DNA of 64,000 nt from Pseudomonas moorei (GCF_008801475.1 NZ_VZPP01000004.1:124001-188000), one strand, 5' to 3'. Numbered from the stretch's first letter, positions 46,021 to 56,244 are shown. Translations and numbers: made by a program. The notes: generated by a model from the sequence alone, not told the origin.

Positions 46021-46881
46021 CTACGGCAATTCGATCCGCTCGACTTCCCCCGGCACCGTAGGCCAATCCCCGGCCGCCCAGCGTCGGCGCGCTTCATCGA
46101 TAGCTGCCGGATCGCTCGCCACAAAATTCCAGTTGATCCGTCGCGGACCATCCAGCGGGGCACCGCCAAACAACACTGCATGACAGTCGCTTTCGGCGAA
46201 CAAAGTCATTTCCTCCCCTTCAGGCAAGACCACCAGTGCATGGGGCTCCAAAGTCTCGCCGTCCAGTTGCACCTCGCCGCTCAAGACATACAGCGCACGT
46301 TCTTCATGTTCGGTGGGGATCAGCAGCGTCGTCGCCGATTGCAGGGTCAACTCCGCGTAGAGCGTCGGAGACAGTACGGGTACCGGCGATTCCAGGCAGA
46401 AGCCTGTCCCGGCAATCATGCGGATTTTCACTCCCAGGTTCTCGCTGACCGGCAGTGTGGCGGCCGGGTGATGGCTGTAATGCCCAGGACCTTGTTCATG
46501 ATCCTTGGGCGAGGCCAGCCAGATCTGCAGGCCGTGCATCGTAAAGCCGTTTTCCTTGAGCGCCTCTGGCGTGCGCTCGACATGGGCAATCGCGCTGCCA
46601 GCGGTCATCCAGCTGACATCGCCGGTATCCACCACCTGATCGGAGCCGAGGCTGTCCTTGTGCTGAATCTGCCCCTGGAACAGGTAGGTGAGGGTGGAGA
46701 GGCCGATGTGCGGATGTTGGCGGATGTTGATGCCTTTGCCCGGCGGGTAGCGGGTTTCCAGCATATGGTCGAAAAACACAAAGGGTCCGACGCTGCGGCA
46801 TTTGGCGGACGGCAGTGGACGAAGAATCGGCTGGCCCTCGACATCTTCGGCGCGGGGGCGGATCACGAGCGGAGTGTTCAT
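46021..46881 (-). CDS. Pirin family protein
   Basis: A 286-residue cupin-fold pirin. The N-terminal metal site is visible in NIRQHPHIGLSTLTYLF (two His), plus a later His (SAIAHVERTPE) and Glu. The C-terminal domain contains ERALYVLSGEVQLDGETLEP. Pirin proteins act as quercetinases or in regulatory complexes; this one cannot be assigned more precisely. ATG 46881 (MNTPLVIRPR) is preferred over a longer in-frame start because it matches other pirins and has TGGAATGC upstream. It converges on the DLH-like gene across a REP pair. Confidence 0.88.
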   Translation of the reverse strand: MNTPLVIRPRAEDVEGQPILRPLPSAKCRSVGPFVFFDHMLETRYPPGKGINIRQHPHIGLSTLTYLFQGQIQHKDSLGSDQVVDTGDVSWMTAGSAIAHVERTPEALKENGFTMHGLQIWLASPKDHEQGPGHYSHHPAATLPVSENLGVKIRMIAGTGFCLESPVPVLSPTLYAELTLQSATTLLIPTEHEERALYVLSGEVQLDGETLEPHALVVLPEGEEMTLFAESDCHAVLFGGAPLDGPRRINWNFVASDPAAIDEARRRWAAGDWPTVPGEVERIELP

Positions 46882-46944
46882 GGTGCATTCCAGGCTGGGG
46901 CGGGTGATGCGTTCGAGCATAACCCGCTTGTGCAGCCCTTGCCG

Positions 46945-47361
46945 CTATTGGCTGAACGCACCCTCGGACAAATGGGTTTCGATGCTGACGTCGCTGGTGG
47001 TCATCAACTTGTGAATCGGGCAACGGTCGGCCACGCGGTGCAGTTCTTCGCGCTGGGCGTCGGTGAGTACGCCCTTGAGGGTCAGTTTGACGTGCAGTGC
47101 GTATTGGCCTTTCTGCTCCTGGCTGTTGTCGCGCTTGACCTCGACCCCGACTCCGGTCAGCGGAATGTCTTTTTTCTTCGCGTAAAGCTTCAGGGTCAGG
47201 GCCTTGCAGGCACCGAGGGCAGCGTCGAAATAGTCATGGGGTTCAGGGGCCGAGCCTTCGCCGCCTGCCGAAGGTGGTACATCGGCAAATAGCTCGTGGT
47301 CATCAATCTGGACGCTGTGACGAAAGCCTTCGCTGGAGACGGTGTTCACGGTAACTGTCAT
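46945..47361 (-). CDS. OsmC family peroxidase-like protein
   Basis: A 138-residue OsmC/Ohr-fold protein. The two redox cysteines are C52 (ALGACKALTLKLYAKK) and C114 (RCPIHKLM), with HDYFDAALG just before. Family members reduce organic hydroperoxides through thiols. Start ATG 47361 (MTVTVNTVSS) is preceded by GAGGTTTCCC; the longer frame is not conserved-looking. It is upstream of pirin on the same strand, 63 bp apart, so the pair may be co-transcribed. Confidence 0.88.
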   Translation of the reverse strand: MTVTVNTVSSEGFRHSVQIDDHELFADVPPSAGGEGSAPEPHDYFDAALGACKALTLKLYAKKKDIPLTGVGVEVKRDNSQEQKGQYALHVKLTLKGVLTDAQREELHRVADRCPIHKLMTTSDVSIETHLSEGAFSQ

Positions 47362-47608
47362 GGGAAACCTCGCAGGCAACTGGATATTTATTCGATCAAA
47401 AAAGACCTCGAAGGTATAGAGCATTCTTGAGGATGCGTGTTCAGGTTGATTTGCCAATCGTGGATTTGACGCTGAATCGTTACTGCCTGTTGAACGTAGT
47501 AGTAAGGCTCTTTGATATCACTTTTTCGTCTTACGCAAATTTTCAACAGTCCGATACCGTCTAAGAGACCAGCTGCCTGACGCAGCGCTTTTGGAAGGAA
47601 CCAGGGGA

Positions 47609-49234
47609 ATGAGTATCAGAAGTCTCAATATTGCGCCGCGCGCGAGTCTGGGTTTTGGCCTGTTGGCGTTGATGGTTTTTGGCTTGGGGGTATTTGCGCT
47701 GCTGCAAATGTCGAACATGCGGGCGCAGTCCGATCAAGTCGATGACAACTGGCTGCCCAGCGTGATGGCAGTCGGAGATATGAGTCAGGACATGTTGCGA
47801 CTGCGAGCGCTGACCATGCGCTTGCTGATCAATCGCGATCCGCAGGCGCAGGCGCAGAATGTCAGCAAAATCAACGAACTTAAAAGTGTTCTCGACCAAG
47901 CCCAGCAACGCTACGACAAGTTGATCGTGCTGCCGGAGGAGCGTGCGTTGTTCGATCGCTTCAAAGCGGCCGAGCGCAAGTATCTGCAATTTCAGAGTCA
48001 GGTGATGGCCGAAGCTACCCAGGGACGGATGGATGAGGCGGCGGCCATTCTCAACGGCGAGATGAATCCGTTGGCCGATGAGATCACCGTAGCCCTCAAG
48101 GAGCTGGTTGCACTCAATCAGAACAACGCCAATCTGGCGACAGAGGCCGGGCGTCAGGTGTTCAACCAGTCGCGGGTCTGGGTGGGGGTGATGATCGGTG
48201 TGAGCGCGCTGATCACCATTGGCCTGGCGCTCCTGTTGACTCGCAGTATCGTGTTGCCGCTGTCGCAATCGCTGAAAGTGGCCGAGGTGGTTGCTGGCGG
48301 CGATCTGACCGGTGTCATCAACATCACCGGCAAGGACGAACCCGCACGGTTGCTGCATGCGCTCAAGAGCATGCAACAGAGCCTGCGTGAAACCATTCAA
48401 CGCATCTCCGATTCATCCAGCCAATTGGCCTCGGCCTCGGAAGAGCTCAGTTGCGTCACGGAAGACGCCACTCGTGGCCTGCATCAGCAAAGCCTGGAAA
48501 TCGAGCAGGCGGCCACGGCGGTCAATCAGATGACCGCCGCCGTGGAGGAAGTGGCGAGCAATGCGGCGGCGACCTCGCAGGCCTCTCGCGAGTCCGACCG
48601 CATTGCCCAGCATGGTCGTGAGCAGGTGCATCAGACGGTGTTGTCGATCCAGTCGCTGGCCGAGGACGTCACCACCAATGTCACTCAGGTCGAGGATCTG
48701 GCGCAGAAGGTACATGGCATCACCAAAGTGCTGGACGTGATTCGCGCGATTGCCGAGCAGACCAATCTGCTGGCGTTGAATGCCGCGATTGAAGCCGCGC
48801 GGGCGGGGGAAGCGGGGCGCGGGTTTGCGGTGGTCGCCGATGAAGTGCGGGCGCTGGCGCATCGCACCCAGCAGTCGACCCGGGAGATCGAGCAGATGAT
48901 CGCGGGCATCCAGCAAGGCACCGATCTGGCTGTCAGCTCGATGCAGCACAGCAATACCCGTGCGCGCTCTACACTGGAGGCGGCGAAAGCGGCGGGCGAA
49001 GCACTGGAGGACATCGCTTCGGCATTCACCCTGATCAACGAGCGCAACATCGTGATTGCCAGCGCTTCCGAGGAGCAGGCGGCCGTGGCACGGGAAGTGG
49101 ATCGAAACCTGACGAACATCCGCGATCTGGCGCTGCAAAGCTCGGCGGGGGCGAATCAGACCAGTGCCGCGAGTCAGGAGTTGTCACGCCTGGCGGTGGA
49201 TCTGAATACGATGGTGGCGCGGTTTTCGGTCTAG
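47609..49234 (+). CDS. Methyl-accepting chemotaxis protein
   Basis: A 541-residue transmembrane chemoreceptor. TM1 is at about 17-37, a periplasmic four-helix-bundle-like domain (about 40-185) contains the [10 protein letters not shown] segment, TM2 is at about 191-211, then HAMP and the cytoplasmic signalling hairpin. The tip [20 protein letters not shown] is present. Start is ATG 47609 with AGGAACCAGGGGA. The ligand cannot be read from the sequence. A weak CCGATA element near 47557 is not enough to call a FliA promoter. A terminator follows the stop. Confidence 0.93.
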   Translation: MSIRSLNIAPRASLGFGLLALMVFGLGVFALLQMSNMRAQSDQVDDNWLPSVMAVGDMSQDMLRLRALTMRLLINRDPQAQAQNVSKINELKSVLDQAQQRYDKLIVLPEERALFDRFKAAERKYLQFQSQVMAEATQGRMDEAAAILNGEMNPLADEITVALKELVALNQNNANLATEAGRQVFNQSRVWVGVMIGVSALITIGLALLLTRSIVLPLSQSLKVAEVVAGGDLTGVINITGKDEPARLLHALKSMQQSLRETIQRISDSSSQLASASEELSCVTEDATRGLHQQSLEIEQAATAVNQMTAAVEEVASNAAATSQASRESDRIAQHGREQVHQTVLSIQSLAEDVTTNVTQVEDLAQKVHGITKVLDVIRAIAEQTNLLALNAAIEAARAGEAGRGFAVVADEVRALAHRTQQSTREIEQMIAGIQQGTDLAVSSMQHSNTRARSTLEAAKAAGEALEDIASAFTLINERNIVIASASEEQAAVAREVDRNLTNIRDLALQSSAGANQTSAASQELSRLAVDLNTMVARFSV

Positions 49235-49242
49235 GTGCCAGA

Positions 49243-49268
49243 AAAAAAAAGCCCCGCGATGGCGGGGC
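49243..49268. terminator. Bidirectional intrinsic terminator
   Basis: GCCCCGC and GCGGGGC are exact arms, with an A run to the left and TGTTT to the right. The stronger T run is on the minus strand, where it would end purMN-DUF3108 transcripts. Confidence 0.85.
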
Positions 49269-49297
49269 GTGTTTGTCGGCTGGCGTAGATCAAATGT

Positions 49298-49325
49298 GTT
49301 GAGGGGGCTTGCCCCCTCGCCACAG
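49298..49325. repeat. Hairpin repeat, shortened GAGGGAGC class
   Basis: GAGGGGGC and GCCCCCTC flank TT, followed by GCCACAGGGATC. It matches the inner part and right flank of the repeats at 12478 and 38684 but has lost the outer left arm. Confidence 0.7.
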
Positions 49326-49328
49326 GGA

Positions 49329-50042
49329 TCAGCTGCCTTTGACGGTCTTGCCGTTGACCTTGCCGTCCAGGAGCATGATGTTGTACTCCTTGCCGTCGGT
49401 TTCGACCTGTTGCAGACGAACCAGCAGGTAGTCCCAATCCTTGGCGAACCACATCACGGTGATGCGTTTGTTCTGTGTCGGGTCGCGCACACGTTCGACC
49501 TTGATCGCATCGATCATGCCGGCCTTGGTGTCGACTTTTTCAGTGCCCAATACGCGGAAGTCATAGGTATCGACATCACTGCCGTCGACCACCTGATAGT
49601 TCATGCTTTTCTTGCCGGCGGCGACGTCTTCCTGCAAGGCCAGCTGATAGCTGGATTTGTCGAGCATGCCACGGTTCAGCGGAACCTTGACTGCATCACC
49701 GCGATCGGTGCCGGTGATCATTTTGGTGTTCCAGTCGAAATCCAGGTCCGACTTCTTGGCCTTGCCCAGGCCGCCTCGTTCAAAGTGGTAGGACTGTGGC
49801 AGCAAGGTGTCTTTGTCCAGGGTCAGCGTACTTTCTTCGGTGAGGCTGGCGATCATCATCGAAGCCTTGAAGCTGAGCTTCCAGACACCATTCGCTTCCT
49901 GGGTCAGGCTGCGTTCGGCGGTGCCGCTCATGGGTAACTGCTTCCAGTCTGCGGTGTAGCTGGCGGAGAAAGGTTGAAGGTCCGCAGCCTGCGCGAATGG
50001 CAAGGCGAGCAGAGCACAAGCGAAGAGCAGGGCACGACGCAT
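49329..50042 (-). CDS. DUF3108 exported protein
   Basis: A 237-residue protein with a signal peptide (FACALLALPFAQAADL) and a DUF3108 beta-barrel-like domain. LQPFSASYTADWKQLPMSGT and RITVMWFAKDWDYLLVRLQQ are typical of the family. Function is unknown, but the gene sits beside purN/purM in many Pseudomonas, nine bases after purN here, so it is part of that operon. ATG 50042 is supported by TAGGAGATTTT. Confidence 0.86.
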   Translation of the reverse strand: MRRALLFACALLALPFAQAADLQPFSASYTADWKQLPMSGTAERSLTQEANGVWKLSFKASMMIASLTEESTLTLDKDTLLPQSYHFERGGLGKAKKSDLDFDWNTKMITGTDRGDAVKVPLNRGMLDKSSYQLALQEDVAAGKKSMNYQVVDGSDVDTYDFRVLGTEKVDTKAGMIDAIKVERVRDPTQNKRITVMWFAKDWDYLLVRLQQVETDGKEYNIMLLDGKVNGKTVKGS

Positions 50043-50050
50043 AAAATCTC

Positions 50051-50701
50051 CTAGGTTCGAATCAAGTGGCCGCTGGCCGCGAGTAACTGTCCATCCAGTA
50101 AAGCACCTTGCTCGCCGAGCGATAACCGGCCTTCGGCGAACCAGCGGACGGCCAACGGGTAGATCAGGTGTTCCTGAACATGGACCCGCTGAGCGAGGCT
50201 CTGCGGCGAGTCGTGTAACTCTACCGGTATTACTGCCTGTACGACCAGTGGTCCGCCATCGAGTTCCTCGGTGACAAAGTGTACGGAGCAGCCGTGTTCG
50301 GTATCACCGGCTTCCAGCGCTCGCTGATGAGTGTGCAAGCCTTTGTATTTGGGCAGCAGCGAGGGATGGATATTGAGCAGGCGTCCTTGATAGTGGCGCA
50401 CGAAGCCGGCACTGAGGATGCGCATGAAACCGGCCAGAACCACGAGTTGGGGATTGTAGGCGTCGATCAGTTCGATCAGCGCGGCATCGAAGGCCTCGCG
50501 GCCTTCGAAAGCCTTGTGATCCAGGGTGCGGGTGTCGATGCCCGCGTCCCTGGCGCGTTGCAGGCCGTAGGCGTCGGCGCGGTTGGAGATCACCGCAGCG
50601 ATGCGGACCGGGCTGTCGCCGGTCCGCGTGCTGTCGATCAAGGCCTGCAAGTTACTGCCGGTGCCGGACAACAGCACCACAACATCACAGGTCTTGGGCA
50701 T
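50051..50701 (-). CDS. purN: Phosphoribosylglycinamide formyltransferase
   Basis: A 216-residue GAR transformylase using 10-formyltetrahydrofolate for the third purine step. VVLLSGTGSNLQALID at about 8-23 is the nucleotide loop. The catalytic residues are N110, H112 (NIHPSLLPKYKG) and D148 (ELDGGPLV). The frame overlaps purM by one base, so the two proteins are co-expressed. Length is normal for the N-type enzyme. Confidence 0.96.
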   Translation of the reverse strand: MPKTCDVVVLLSGTGSNLQALIDSTRTGDSPVRIAAVISNRADAYGLQRARDAGIDTRTLDHKAFEGREAFDAALIELIDAYNPQLVVLAGFMRILSAGFVRHYQGRLLNIHPSLLPKYKGLHTHQRALEAGDTEHGCSVHFVTEELDGGPLVVQAVIPVELHDSPQSLAQRVHVQEHLIYPLAVRWFAEGRLSLGEQGALLDGQLLAASGHLIRT

Positions 50702-51759
50702 CAGTGAGCCTTGAGGTTCTTCAGTTCAACCTGGGCTGCGCCTTCGGCAGCAGTGGAGATCTGACCGATGACCCATGGCTGCTCGCCGGCTTCACGCAGG
50801 ACCTTCAGGGCAGCTTCCACATGCTCTTGCGCCACGCAGATGACCATGCCCACGCCGCAGTTCAGTACGCGGTGCATTTCGTTCTCGTCGACGTTGCCTT
50901 TCTCTTGCAGCCAGTCGAACACCGCCGGACGGGTCCAGCTTGCCACGTCAACCACTGCCTGAGCGCCTTTTGGCAGGACACGCGGGATGTTGTCCAGCAG
51001 GCCGCCACCGGTGATGTGGGCCATGGCTTTGACCGCGCCGGTTTCCTTGATCAGCTTGAGCAACGGCTTGACGTAGATGCGGGTAGGGGCCATCAGCAGG
51101 TCGGTCAGCGGCTTGCCGTCGAGCTGGGTGTTTTCGATGTCGGCACCGGAGACTTCGATGATCTTGCGGATCAGCGAGTAACCGTTGGAGTGCGGGCCGG
51201 ACGACGGCAGGGCGAGCAGGGCATCGCCCGCCGCGACTTTGGAGCCGTCGATGATTTCGGATTTTTCCACGACGCCGACGCAGAAGCCGGCGAGGTCATA
51301 GTCTTCGCCTTCGTACATGCCAGGCATTTCAGCGGTTTCGCCGCCAACCAGGGAGCAGCCGGACAGTTCGCAGCCTGCACCGATGCCGGTCACGACCTGG
51401 GCCGCGGTGTCGACATTCAGTTTGCCGGTGGCGTAGTAGTCGAGGAAGAACAGCGGCTCGGCGCCGCACACCACCAGGTCGTTGACGCACATGGCAACCA
51501 GGTCGATGCCGATGCTGTCGTGCTTGTTCAGGTTCAATGCCAGGCGCAGTTTGGTGCCGACGCCGTCAGTACCGGAAACCAGCACGGGCTGCTTGTAGCC
51601 AGCCGGGATTTCGCAGAGGGCGCCAAAACCGCCCAGGCCGCCCATGACTTCCGGGCGCGCAGTGCGCTTGGCGACGCTCTTGATGCGTTCGACCAATGCT
51701 TCACCGGCGTCGATGTCTACACCGGCGTCCTTGTAGCTCAGGGAGGGTTGCTTGCTCAT
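50701..51759 (-). CDS. purM: Phosphoribosylaminoimidazole (AIR) synthetase
   Basis: A 352-residue ATP-dependent AIR synthetase, the fifth purine step. The N terminus reads [20 protein letters not shown], then a family loop [16 protein letters not shown] and [20 protein letters not shown]. The C terminus ends [15 protein letters not shown]. Start ATG 51759 ([10 protein letters not shown]); an upstream open frame is not conserved. Divergent from the DUF2066-perM-hda genes, and it heads a unit with purN and DUF3108. Confidence 0.97.
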   Translation of the reverse strand: MSKQPSLSYKDAGVDIDAGEALVERIKSVAKRTARPEVMGGLGGFGALCEIPAGYKQPVLVSGTDGVGTKLRLALNLNKHDSIGIDLVAMCVNDLVVCGAEPLFFLDYYATGKLNVDTAAQVVTGIGAGCELSGCSLVGGETAEMPGMYEGEDYDLAGFCVGVVEKSEIIDGSKVAAGDALLALPSSGPHSNGYSLIRKIIEVSGADIENTQLDGKPLTDLLMAPTRIYVKPLLKLIKETGAVKAMAHITGGGLLDNIPRVLPKGAQAVVDVASWTRPAVFDWLQEKGNVDENEMHRVLNCGVGMVICVAQEHVEAALKVLREAGEQPWVIGQISTAAEGAAQVELKNLKAH

Positions 51760-52143
51760 GATCCAGGCCTTTAGGGGGGATTCAGGGGTAACGACCGAGT
51801 TCAGCGGGGCCGCCGAAACCGACGAGGGCGATTGCCTCACGCGAATTTCGAAAGTGCCCGGCTGTTGCCGGTCTGCGAAGGCGCGCGATTTTATCAGGCT
51901 TGAAGGGCAGCGGCCATCCTCAGGCCGACGGCAGGGGCATATCCGCCTAAAAAAACCGCATTTGCCCCGTGTTACTGGCATCCTTTACGCCTGCACAAGC
52001 TATCGCCATTAAGCGTCTATCGTTATGACAGTGCGAAAACTTACTCAGGACGTGTGAATGTTTTGCGCCGGGCGATGGTCACAGCCTTGCTCGATCGTCT
52101 TCATGCGGTCTGTTCCAGCCGCTCTTGTCGTCAGGAATCTTCC
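51760..52143. other. Non-coding divergent promoter region of purM and DUF2066
   Basis: 384 bp with start signals expected for both sides. No PurR-type box, REP or convincing sigma70 pair was found by eye. An open frame runs through part of it but has no family-like content. Confidence 0.5.
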
Positions 52144-53199
52144 ATGCGTTTTTGTAAATTCTTGTTTGTGGGCTGTTTGTCGCTGGTCAGTCTGGCCAGC
52201 CATGCCGAAACCGTCAAAGGCCTCTATCAGGTGCGCGAGCCCGTCAGCAGTCAGACGCAGGAGGAGCGTGATCAAGCGACTCAGCGCGCGCTGGATACGC
52301 TGGTGTTGCGCCTGACCGGCGACCCCAAGGCGGCGCAAAATCCGGGGCTGGCAGCGATTCGCAAAGACCCGCAGCAAATCATCAGTCAGTACGGATTCGA
52401 TGCCGGCCCGCCGCAAGTGCTGAAAGTCGATTTCGACCCGACAACCACCGAGCAGGCGTTGCGCCGCGCCGGGCTGGCCTTGTGGGGCGCCAACCGGCCA
52501 TCGATCCTCGGCTGGTGGTTGAACGACTCCGCGGAGGGTTCAAGCCTGGTGGGCGATGGCCAGGCCAGTGCGGCGCCTTTGCGTCGAGCCGCGCAACACC
52601 GTGGCCTGCCGTTGCGTCTGCCGCTGGCGGATCTGAACGAGCAGGTGGTCGCCACCGCACCGAATCTGGAAAGCTCCGATCCGGCAGCGTTGCGTGCCGC
52701 CTCGGAGCGTTATAGCGCCGACGCTGTGCTGGCGGTGCATGCCCGTGAAGAGGGCGGCCAATGGCAGGCCAAATGGCATTTGTGGCTGGGCGACCAGAAA
52801 GAGGCCGGCAGCGTACAGGGTGCCGATCAGGCCGCCGTGGCGGATGCGGTGATGCTGGCGGTCAATGAACGTCTGGCGCCTCGATTCGTCGCCAGGGCCG
52901 GGGCTTCGACGCAGCAGTTGCTGGAAGTGCAGGGCATGAATCTTGAGCGCTATGCGACGCTCGGACGTTTGCTGGAACCTTTTGGCGGGCGGCCACAGAG
53001 TGTCGACGGCGACCGGATTCTGTATCGGGTCAATGGCAGTGTCGATCAATTGCGGGCGCAATTGTCGCTCGCCAAATTGCAGGAGGTGGCCGCTGCGCCG
53101 ACCCCGGTCCCGGTCGCTCCGGCCCAACCTTCGACAGGTTCGGCCCCGGCCGCGGCGCCCGCTCCGGTGGTGACGCCGCAGTTGCATTTTCGCTGGTAG
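52144..53199 (+). CDS. DUF2066 exported protein
   Basis: A 351-residue protein with a signal peptide ending SLASHAET and a DUF2066 domain from about residue 25. VKVDFDP-type and ALWGANRPSILGWWLND segments are characteristic. The C-terminal tail is Pro/Ala-rich (VAPAQPSTGSAPAAAPAP), probably a flexible periplasmic linker. Function unknown. ATG 52144 follows the usual signal; longer in-frame starts upstream lack ribosome sites. Next is perM, 36 bp on. Confidence 0.84.
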   Translation: MRFCKFLFVGCLSLVSLASHAETVKGLYQVREPVSSQTQEERDQATQRALDTLVLRLTGDPKAAQNPGLAAIRKDPQQIISQYGFDAGPPQVLKVDFDPTTTEQALRRAGLALWGANRPSILGWWLNDSAEGSSLVGDGQASAAPLRRAAQHRGLPLRLPLADLNEQVVATAPNLESSDPAALRAASERYSADAVLAVHAREEGGQWQAKWHLWLGDQKEAGSVQGADQAAVADAVMLAVNERLAPRFVARAGASTQQLLEVQGMNLERYATLGRLLEPFGGRPQSVDGDRILYRVNGSVDQLRAQLSLAKLQEVAAAPTPVPVAPAQPSTGSAPAAAPAPVVTPQLHFRW

Positions 53200-53235
53200 A
53201 TATTCTTTCTTTATATAGAAGCAATGGAGTGGTTC

Positions 53236-54309
53236 ATGGCCGATACGCGGCGTTGGTTCTGGTTGGGTGGCGTTGTTTTTATCTGCGCGTTTGTCTGGTT
53301 GTTGCATCCGATCCTCACGCCGTTCCTGGTGGCGTTACTGTTGGCCTACCTGTTCGATCCGTTGGTCGATCGTCTGGAAAAGGCCGGTTTGTCCCGGACC
53401 CTGGGCGTGGTCGCGGTGTTCGCGCTGTTTACCCTGATCTTCACCACGTTGCTGCTGGTCCTGGTGCCGCTGCTCGCCAAGCAACTGTTCCGCTTGTATG
53501 AGCTGGCACCGCAGATGCTCGACTGGTTGCAGCACACCGCCCTGCCATGGGCGCAATCGAAGTTCGGTTTGTCGGAAGGCTTCTGGAAATTCGACAAGCT
53601 CAAGGCCGCGATCAGCGAGCATATGGGTCAGACCACCGACATCGTCGGTGTGGTGCTGAGCCAGGCCACGGCATCCGGCCTGGCATTGATTGGCTGGCTG
53701 GCGAATCTGGTGTTGATCCCGGTCGTCAGTTTCTATCTGCTGCGGGACTGGGACCTGATGATGGCCAAGATTCGCAGCCTGCTGCCGCGTGATCGTGAAG
53801 AGCGCGTGGTGTTGCTGGCCGGTGAATGCCATGAAGTGCTCGGAGCGTTTGTCCGTGGCCAGTTGCTGGTGATGGTGGCGCTGGGTGTGATCTACGCCGC
53901 AGGTCTGATGCTGGTGGGGCTGGAGCTGGGGCTGTTGATCGGCCTGATTGCCGGTCTGGCGGCCATTGTGCCGTACATGGGGTTTGTCATCGGGATCGGC
54001 GCGGCGCTGATCGCGGGCCTGTTTCAGTTTGGTGGCGATCTGTACCCCATGGTCGGGATCGTCGCAGTGTTCATGGTGGGGCAGGCGCTGGAGGGAATGG
54101 TGCTGACGCCATTGTTGGTGGGAGACCGGATTGGCCTGCATCCGGTGGCGGTGATTTTCGCGATTCTGGCCGGTGGCGAGCTGTTCGGTTTTACCGGCGT
54201 GCTGCTGGCGCTGCCGGTTGCCGCTGTGATCATGGTGCTGGTTCGCCATGTGCATGATTTATATAAGGATTCTGATATGTACAGCGGCGTCGACGAGCCA
54301 GAGCTCTAG
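53236..54309 (+). CDS. perM: AI-2E family transporter (PerM-like)
   Basis: A 357-residue AI-2E/PerM-type membrane protein with about seven or eight helices. The signature spans LHPILTPFLVALLLAYLFDP (about 23-42) and AAIVPYMGFVIGIGAALIAG. The name AI-2E exporter is historical; substrates of PerM proteins are uncertain. ATG 53236 is used because GGAG precedes it closely; a start 12 bp upstream is weaker. Gene order DUF2066-perM-hda matches Pseudomonas relatives. Confidence 0.88.
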   Translation: MADTRRWFWLGGVVFICAFVWLLHPILTPFLVALLLAYLFDPLVDRLEKAGLSRTLGVVAVFALFTLIFTTLLLVLVPLLAKQLFRLYELAPQMLDWLQHTALPWAQSKFGLSEGFWKFDKLKAAISEHMGQTTDIVGVVLSQATASGLALIGWLANLVLIPVVSFYLLRDWDLMMAKIRSLLPRDREERVVLLAGECHEVLGAFVRGQLLVMVALGVIYAAGLMLVGLELGLLIGLIAGLAAIVPYMGFVIGIGAALIAGLFQFGGDLYPMVGIVAVFMVGQALEGMVLTPLLVGDRIGLHPVAVIFAILAGGELFGFTGVLLALPVAAVIMVLVRHVHDLYKDSDMYSGVDEPEL

Positions 54310-54506
54310 GTCTGGTCGCAGGTAGCCCGGTTCGATGCCGGGCTGCCGTCCGCACCGCCAAAGAAACTGTCATAAAACCGGGGCACCAACGCAAACCTTT
54401 GATTTTGCATGTGGTCTGTCGCATTGTGCGGTCGGCTTCACGGGTATAAACTTCGCAAACTTTACACAGAGGCCACTAACGGTTCCTTTGGAACTGTTCA
54501 GTCAGC

Positions 54507-55211
54507 ATGAAACCGATTCAGCTGCCCCTAGGTGTGCGTCTGCGTGACGACGCCACCTTTATCAACTACTACCCAGGCGCCAATGCCGCTGCACTCGGCT
54601 ATGTCGAGCGGCTATGCGAAGCCGACGCCGGCTGGACCGAAAGCCTGATTTACCTCTGGGGCAAGGACGGGGTAGGGCGTACGCATCTTTTGCAGGCGGC
54701 CTGCCTGCGCTTCGAGCAGTTGGGCGAACCGGCGGTCTACCTGCCATTGGCCGAGTTGCTGGATCGCGGTATTGAAATCCTCGACAACCTTGAACAGTAC
54801 GAACTGGTCTGCCTGGATGATCTGCAGGCAGTGGCCGGGAAGGCCGACTGGGAAGAAGCGCTGTTCCATCTGTTCAATCGCCTGCGCGACAGTGGCCGGC
54901 GCCTGCTGATTGCCGCATCGACATCTCCACGTGAACTGCCGGTGAAGCTGGCGGACCTCAAGTCCCGCCTGACCCTGGCGTTGATCTTCCAGATGCGTCC
55001 GCTGTCCGACGAAGACAAGTTGCGTGCCCTGCAACTGCGCGCGTCGCGTCGGGGGCTGCACCTGACCGACGAAGTCGGACATTTTATCTTGACCCGCGGC
55101 ACTCGCAGCATGAGCGCGCTATTCGAGTTGCTCGAGCGACTCGATCAGGCCTCCCTCCAGGCACAGCGCAAGCTGACAATTCCCTTCTTGAAAGAGACGC
55201 TTGGCTGGTAG
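54507..55211 (+). CDS. hda: Regulatory inactivation protein of DnaA (Hda)
   Basis: A 234-residue DnaA-related AAA+ protein. In E. coli Hda with the beta clamp triggers ATP hydrolysis on DnaA to stop re-initiation. The N terminus MKPIQLPLGV holds a clamp-binding-like QLPL motif. The Walker A-like loop is WGKDGVGRTHLL, degenerate in the family too, and LVCLDDLQAV is the Walker B position. The sensor part ends MRPLSDEDKLRALQLRASRR. C terminus is LTIPFLKETLGW. A gap of about 200 bp separates it from perM. Confidence 0.94.
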   Translation: MKPIQLPLGVRLRDDATFINYYPGANAAALGYVERLCEADAGWTESLIYLWGKDGVGRTHLLQAACLRFEQLGEPAVYLPLAELLDRGIEILDNLEQYELVCLDDLQAVAGKADWEEALFHLFNRLRDSGRRLLIAASTSPRELPVKLADLKSRLTLALIFQMRPLSDEDKLRALQLRASRRGLHLTDEVGHFILTRGTRSMSALFELLERLDQASLQAQRKLTIPFLKETLGW

Positions 55212-55372
55212 AAAAAAGCCGGGAATGCCAAGGCTGGCGGGGCTTTCGGCATATTTCAGGCGCCAGAAAATCCGCCTTCCTACAGGGTTGTAGGCTGCGC
55301 AGGTGTCTAAATTGGGCTTAAGCGCTTAGATGTTGGCGAGAAACTGAAAAGTCACAAAAAGTTCGATTGAAT

Positions 55373-55401
55373 TTGCAAATGAGGTTGATAGCGGGCATAG
55401 T
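55373..55401 (+). promoter_or_regulatory. Likely sigma70 promoter of the first NlpC/P60 gene
   Basis: TTGCAA (55373-55378), 17 bp, then CATAGT (55396-55401). It lies 38 bp before the chosen start. Confidence 0.55.
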
Positions 55402-55438
55402 CTCGACTTCTTTACAACTATCAGCCACGGTCGTGCCC

Positions 55439-56080
55439 ATGCTAAAGCGCTTCGCACCCCTCGTGCCTCTCGCACTCGTCACCCTGTTGTTCGGTTGCGC
55501 TGCTCACACTCCGGTGTCCCAGCAGGACCAACAGGTTAAAAATAGTGTTACCGCCCAATCTTCCGCTCGTTATCAGGAAGCTCTTTTCCAGGAAGAGACG
55601 GCCACCGAAAAAGAACTGGCTGCCTTCGCTGATGGCAAGTCCTACAAACTGCCGGTTCTGGCCGACAGTATCCTCGAACGTGGCATGTCCCTGATCGGTA
55701 CCCGTTACCGTTTCGGCGGTACCTCTGAAGCCGGTTTCGATTGCAGTGGTTTCATCGGCTATCTGTTCCGCGAAGAAGCGGGCATGAACCTGCCACGTTC
55801 CACTCGCGAAATGATCAACGTGGACGCGCCACTGGTGGCTCGCAGCAAGCTTGAGCCTGGTGACCTGCTGTTCTTCGCGACCAACGGTCGTCGCGGTCGT
55901 GTCAGTCACGCAGGGATCTACCTGGGTGACAACCAGTTCATCCACTCCAGCAGCCGCAAAAGCGGTGGCGTGCGGATTGATAGCCTGGGCGACAGCTACT
56001 GGAGCAAGACCTTCATCGAAGCCAAGCGTGCACTCGCCATGGCACCGAATGCTGAACCGATCGTCACTGCACGCAAGTAA
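55439..56080 (+). CDS. NlpC/P60 lipoprotein (peptidoglycan hydrolase type)
   Basis: A 213-residue lipoprotein: lipobox LFGC (Cys20) then a linker and an NlpC/P60 cysteine peptidase domain. The catalytic Cys102 is in GFDCSGFIGYLF, the first His (157) in RVSHAGIYLG and the third residue H169. Such enzymes cleave peptide cross-bridges of peptidoglycan. A later second paralogue lies 165 bp on. Start ATG 55439 follows a fair sigma70 promoter rather than a clear ribosome site. Confidence 0.9.
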   Translation: MLKRFAPLVPLALVTLLFGCAAHTPVSQQDQQVKNSVTAQSSARYQEALFQEETATEKELAAFADGKSYKLPVLADSILERGMSLIGTRYRFGGTSEAGFDCSGFIGYLFREEAGMNLPRSTREMINVDAPLVARSKLEPGDLLFFATNGRRGRVSHAGIYLGDNQFIHSSSRKSGGVRIDSLGDSYWSKTFIEAKRALAMAPNAEPIVTARK

Positions 56081-56160
56081 GCGGACATTTCTAAGGCGAA
56101 CTTAAAGTCTTACTTGAAGTTTGCCACATAAGCGCTAGAATCTGATCCATGAATGATGGC

Positions 56161-56196
56161 AAACCGCCTGCGTGACGCGCAGGCGGTTTTGTTTTC
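56161..56196 (+). terminator. Intrinsic terminator between the two NlpC/P60 genes
   Basis: AAACCGCCTGCG and CGCAGGCGGTTTT are perfect arms around TGACG-like loop bases, followed by GTTTT. A short open frame through this region is an artefact of the stem. Confidence 0.9.
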
Positions 56197-56244
56197 TGCG
56201 CCCCCAGCAGAAAAAAGCCGCAGCCAGATCAGGATGTTCTGCTT

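Noticed and set aside
47550..47575. Possible FliA promoter (CCGATA) before the chemoreceptor
   Set aside because: The -10-like hexamer lacks a matching -35 TAAAGTTT at the right spacing.
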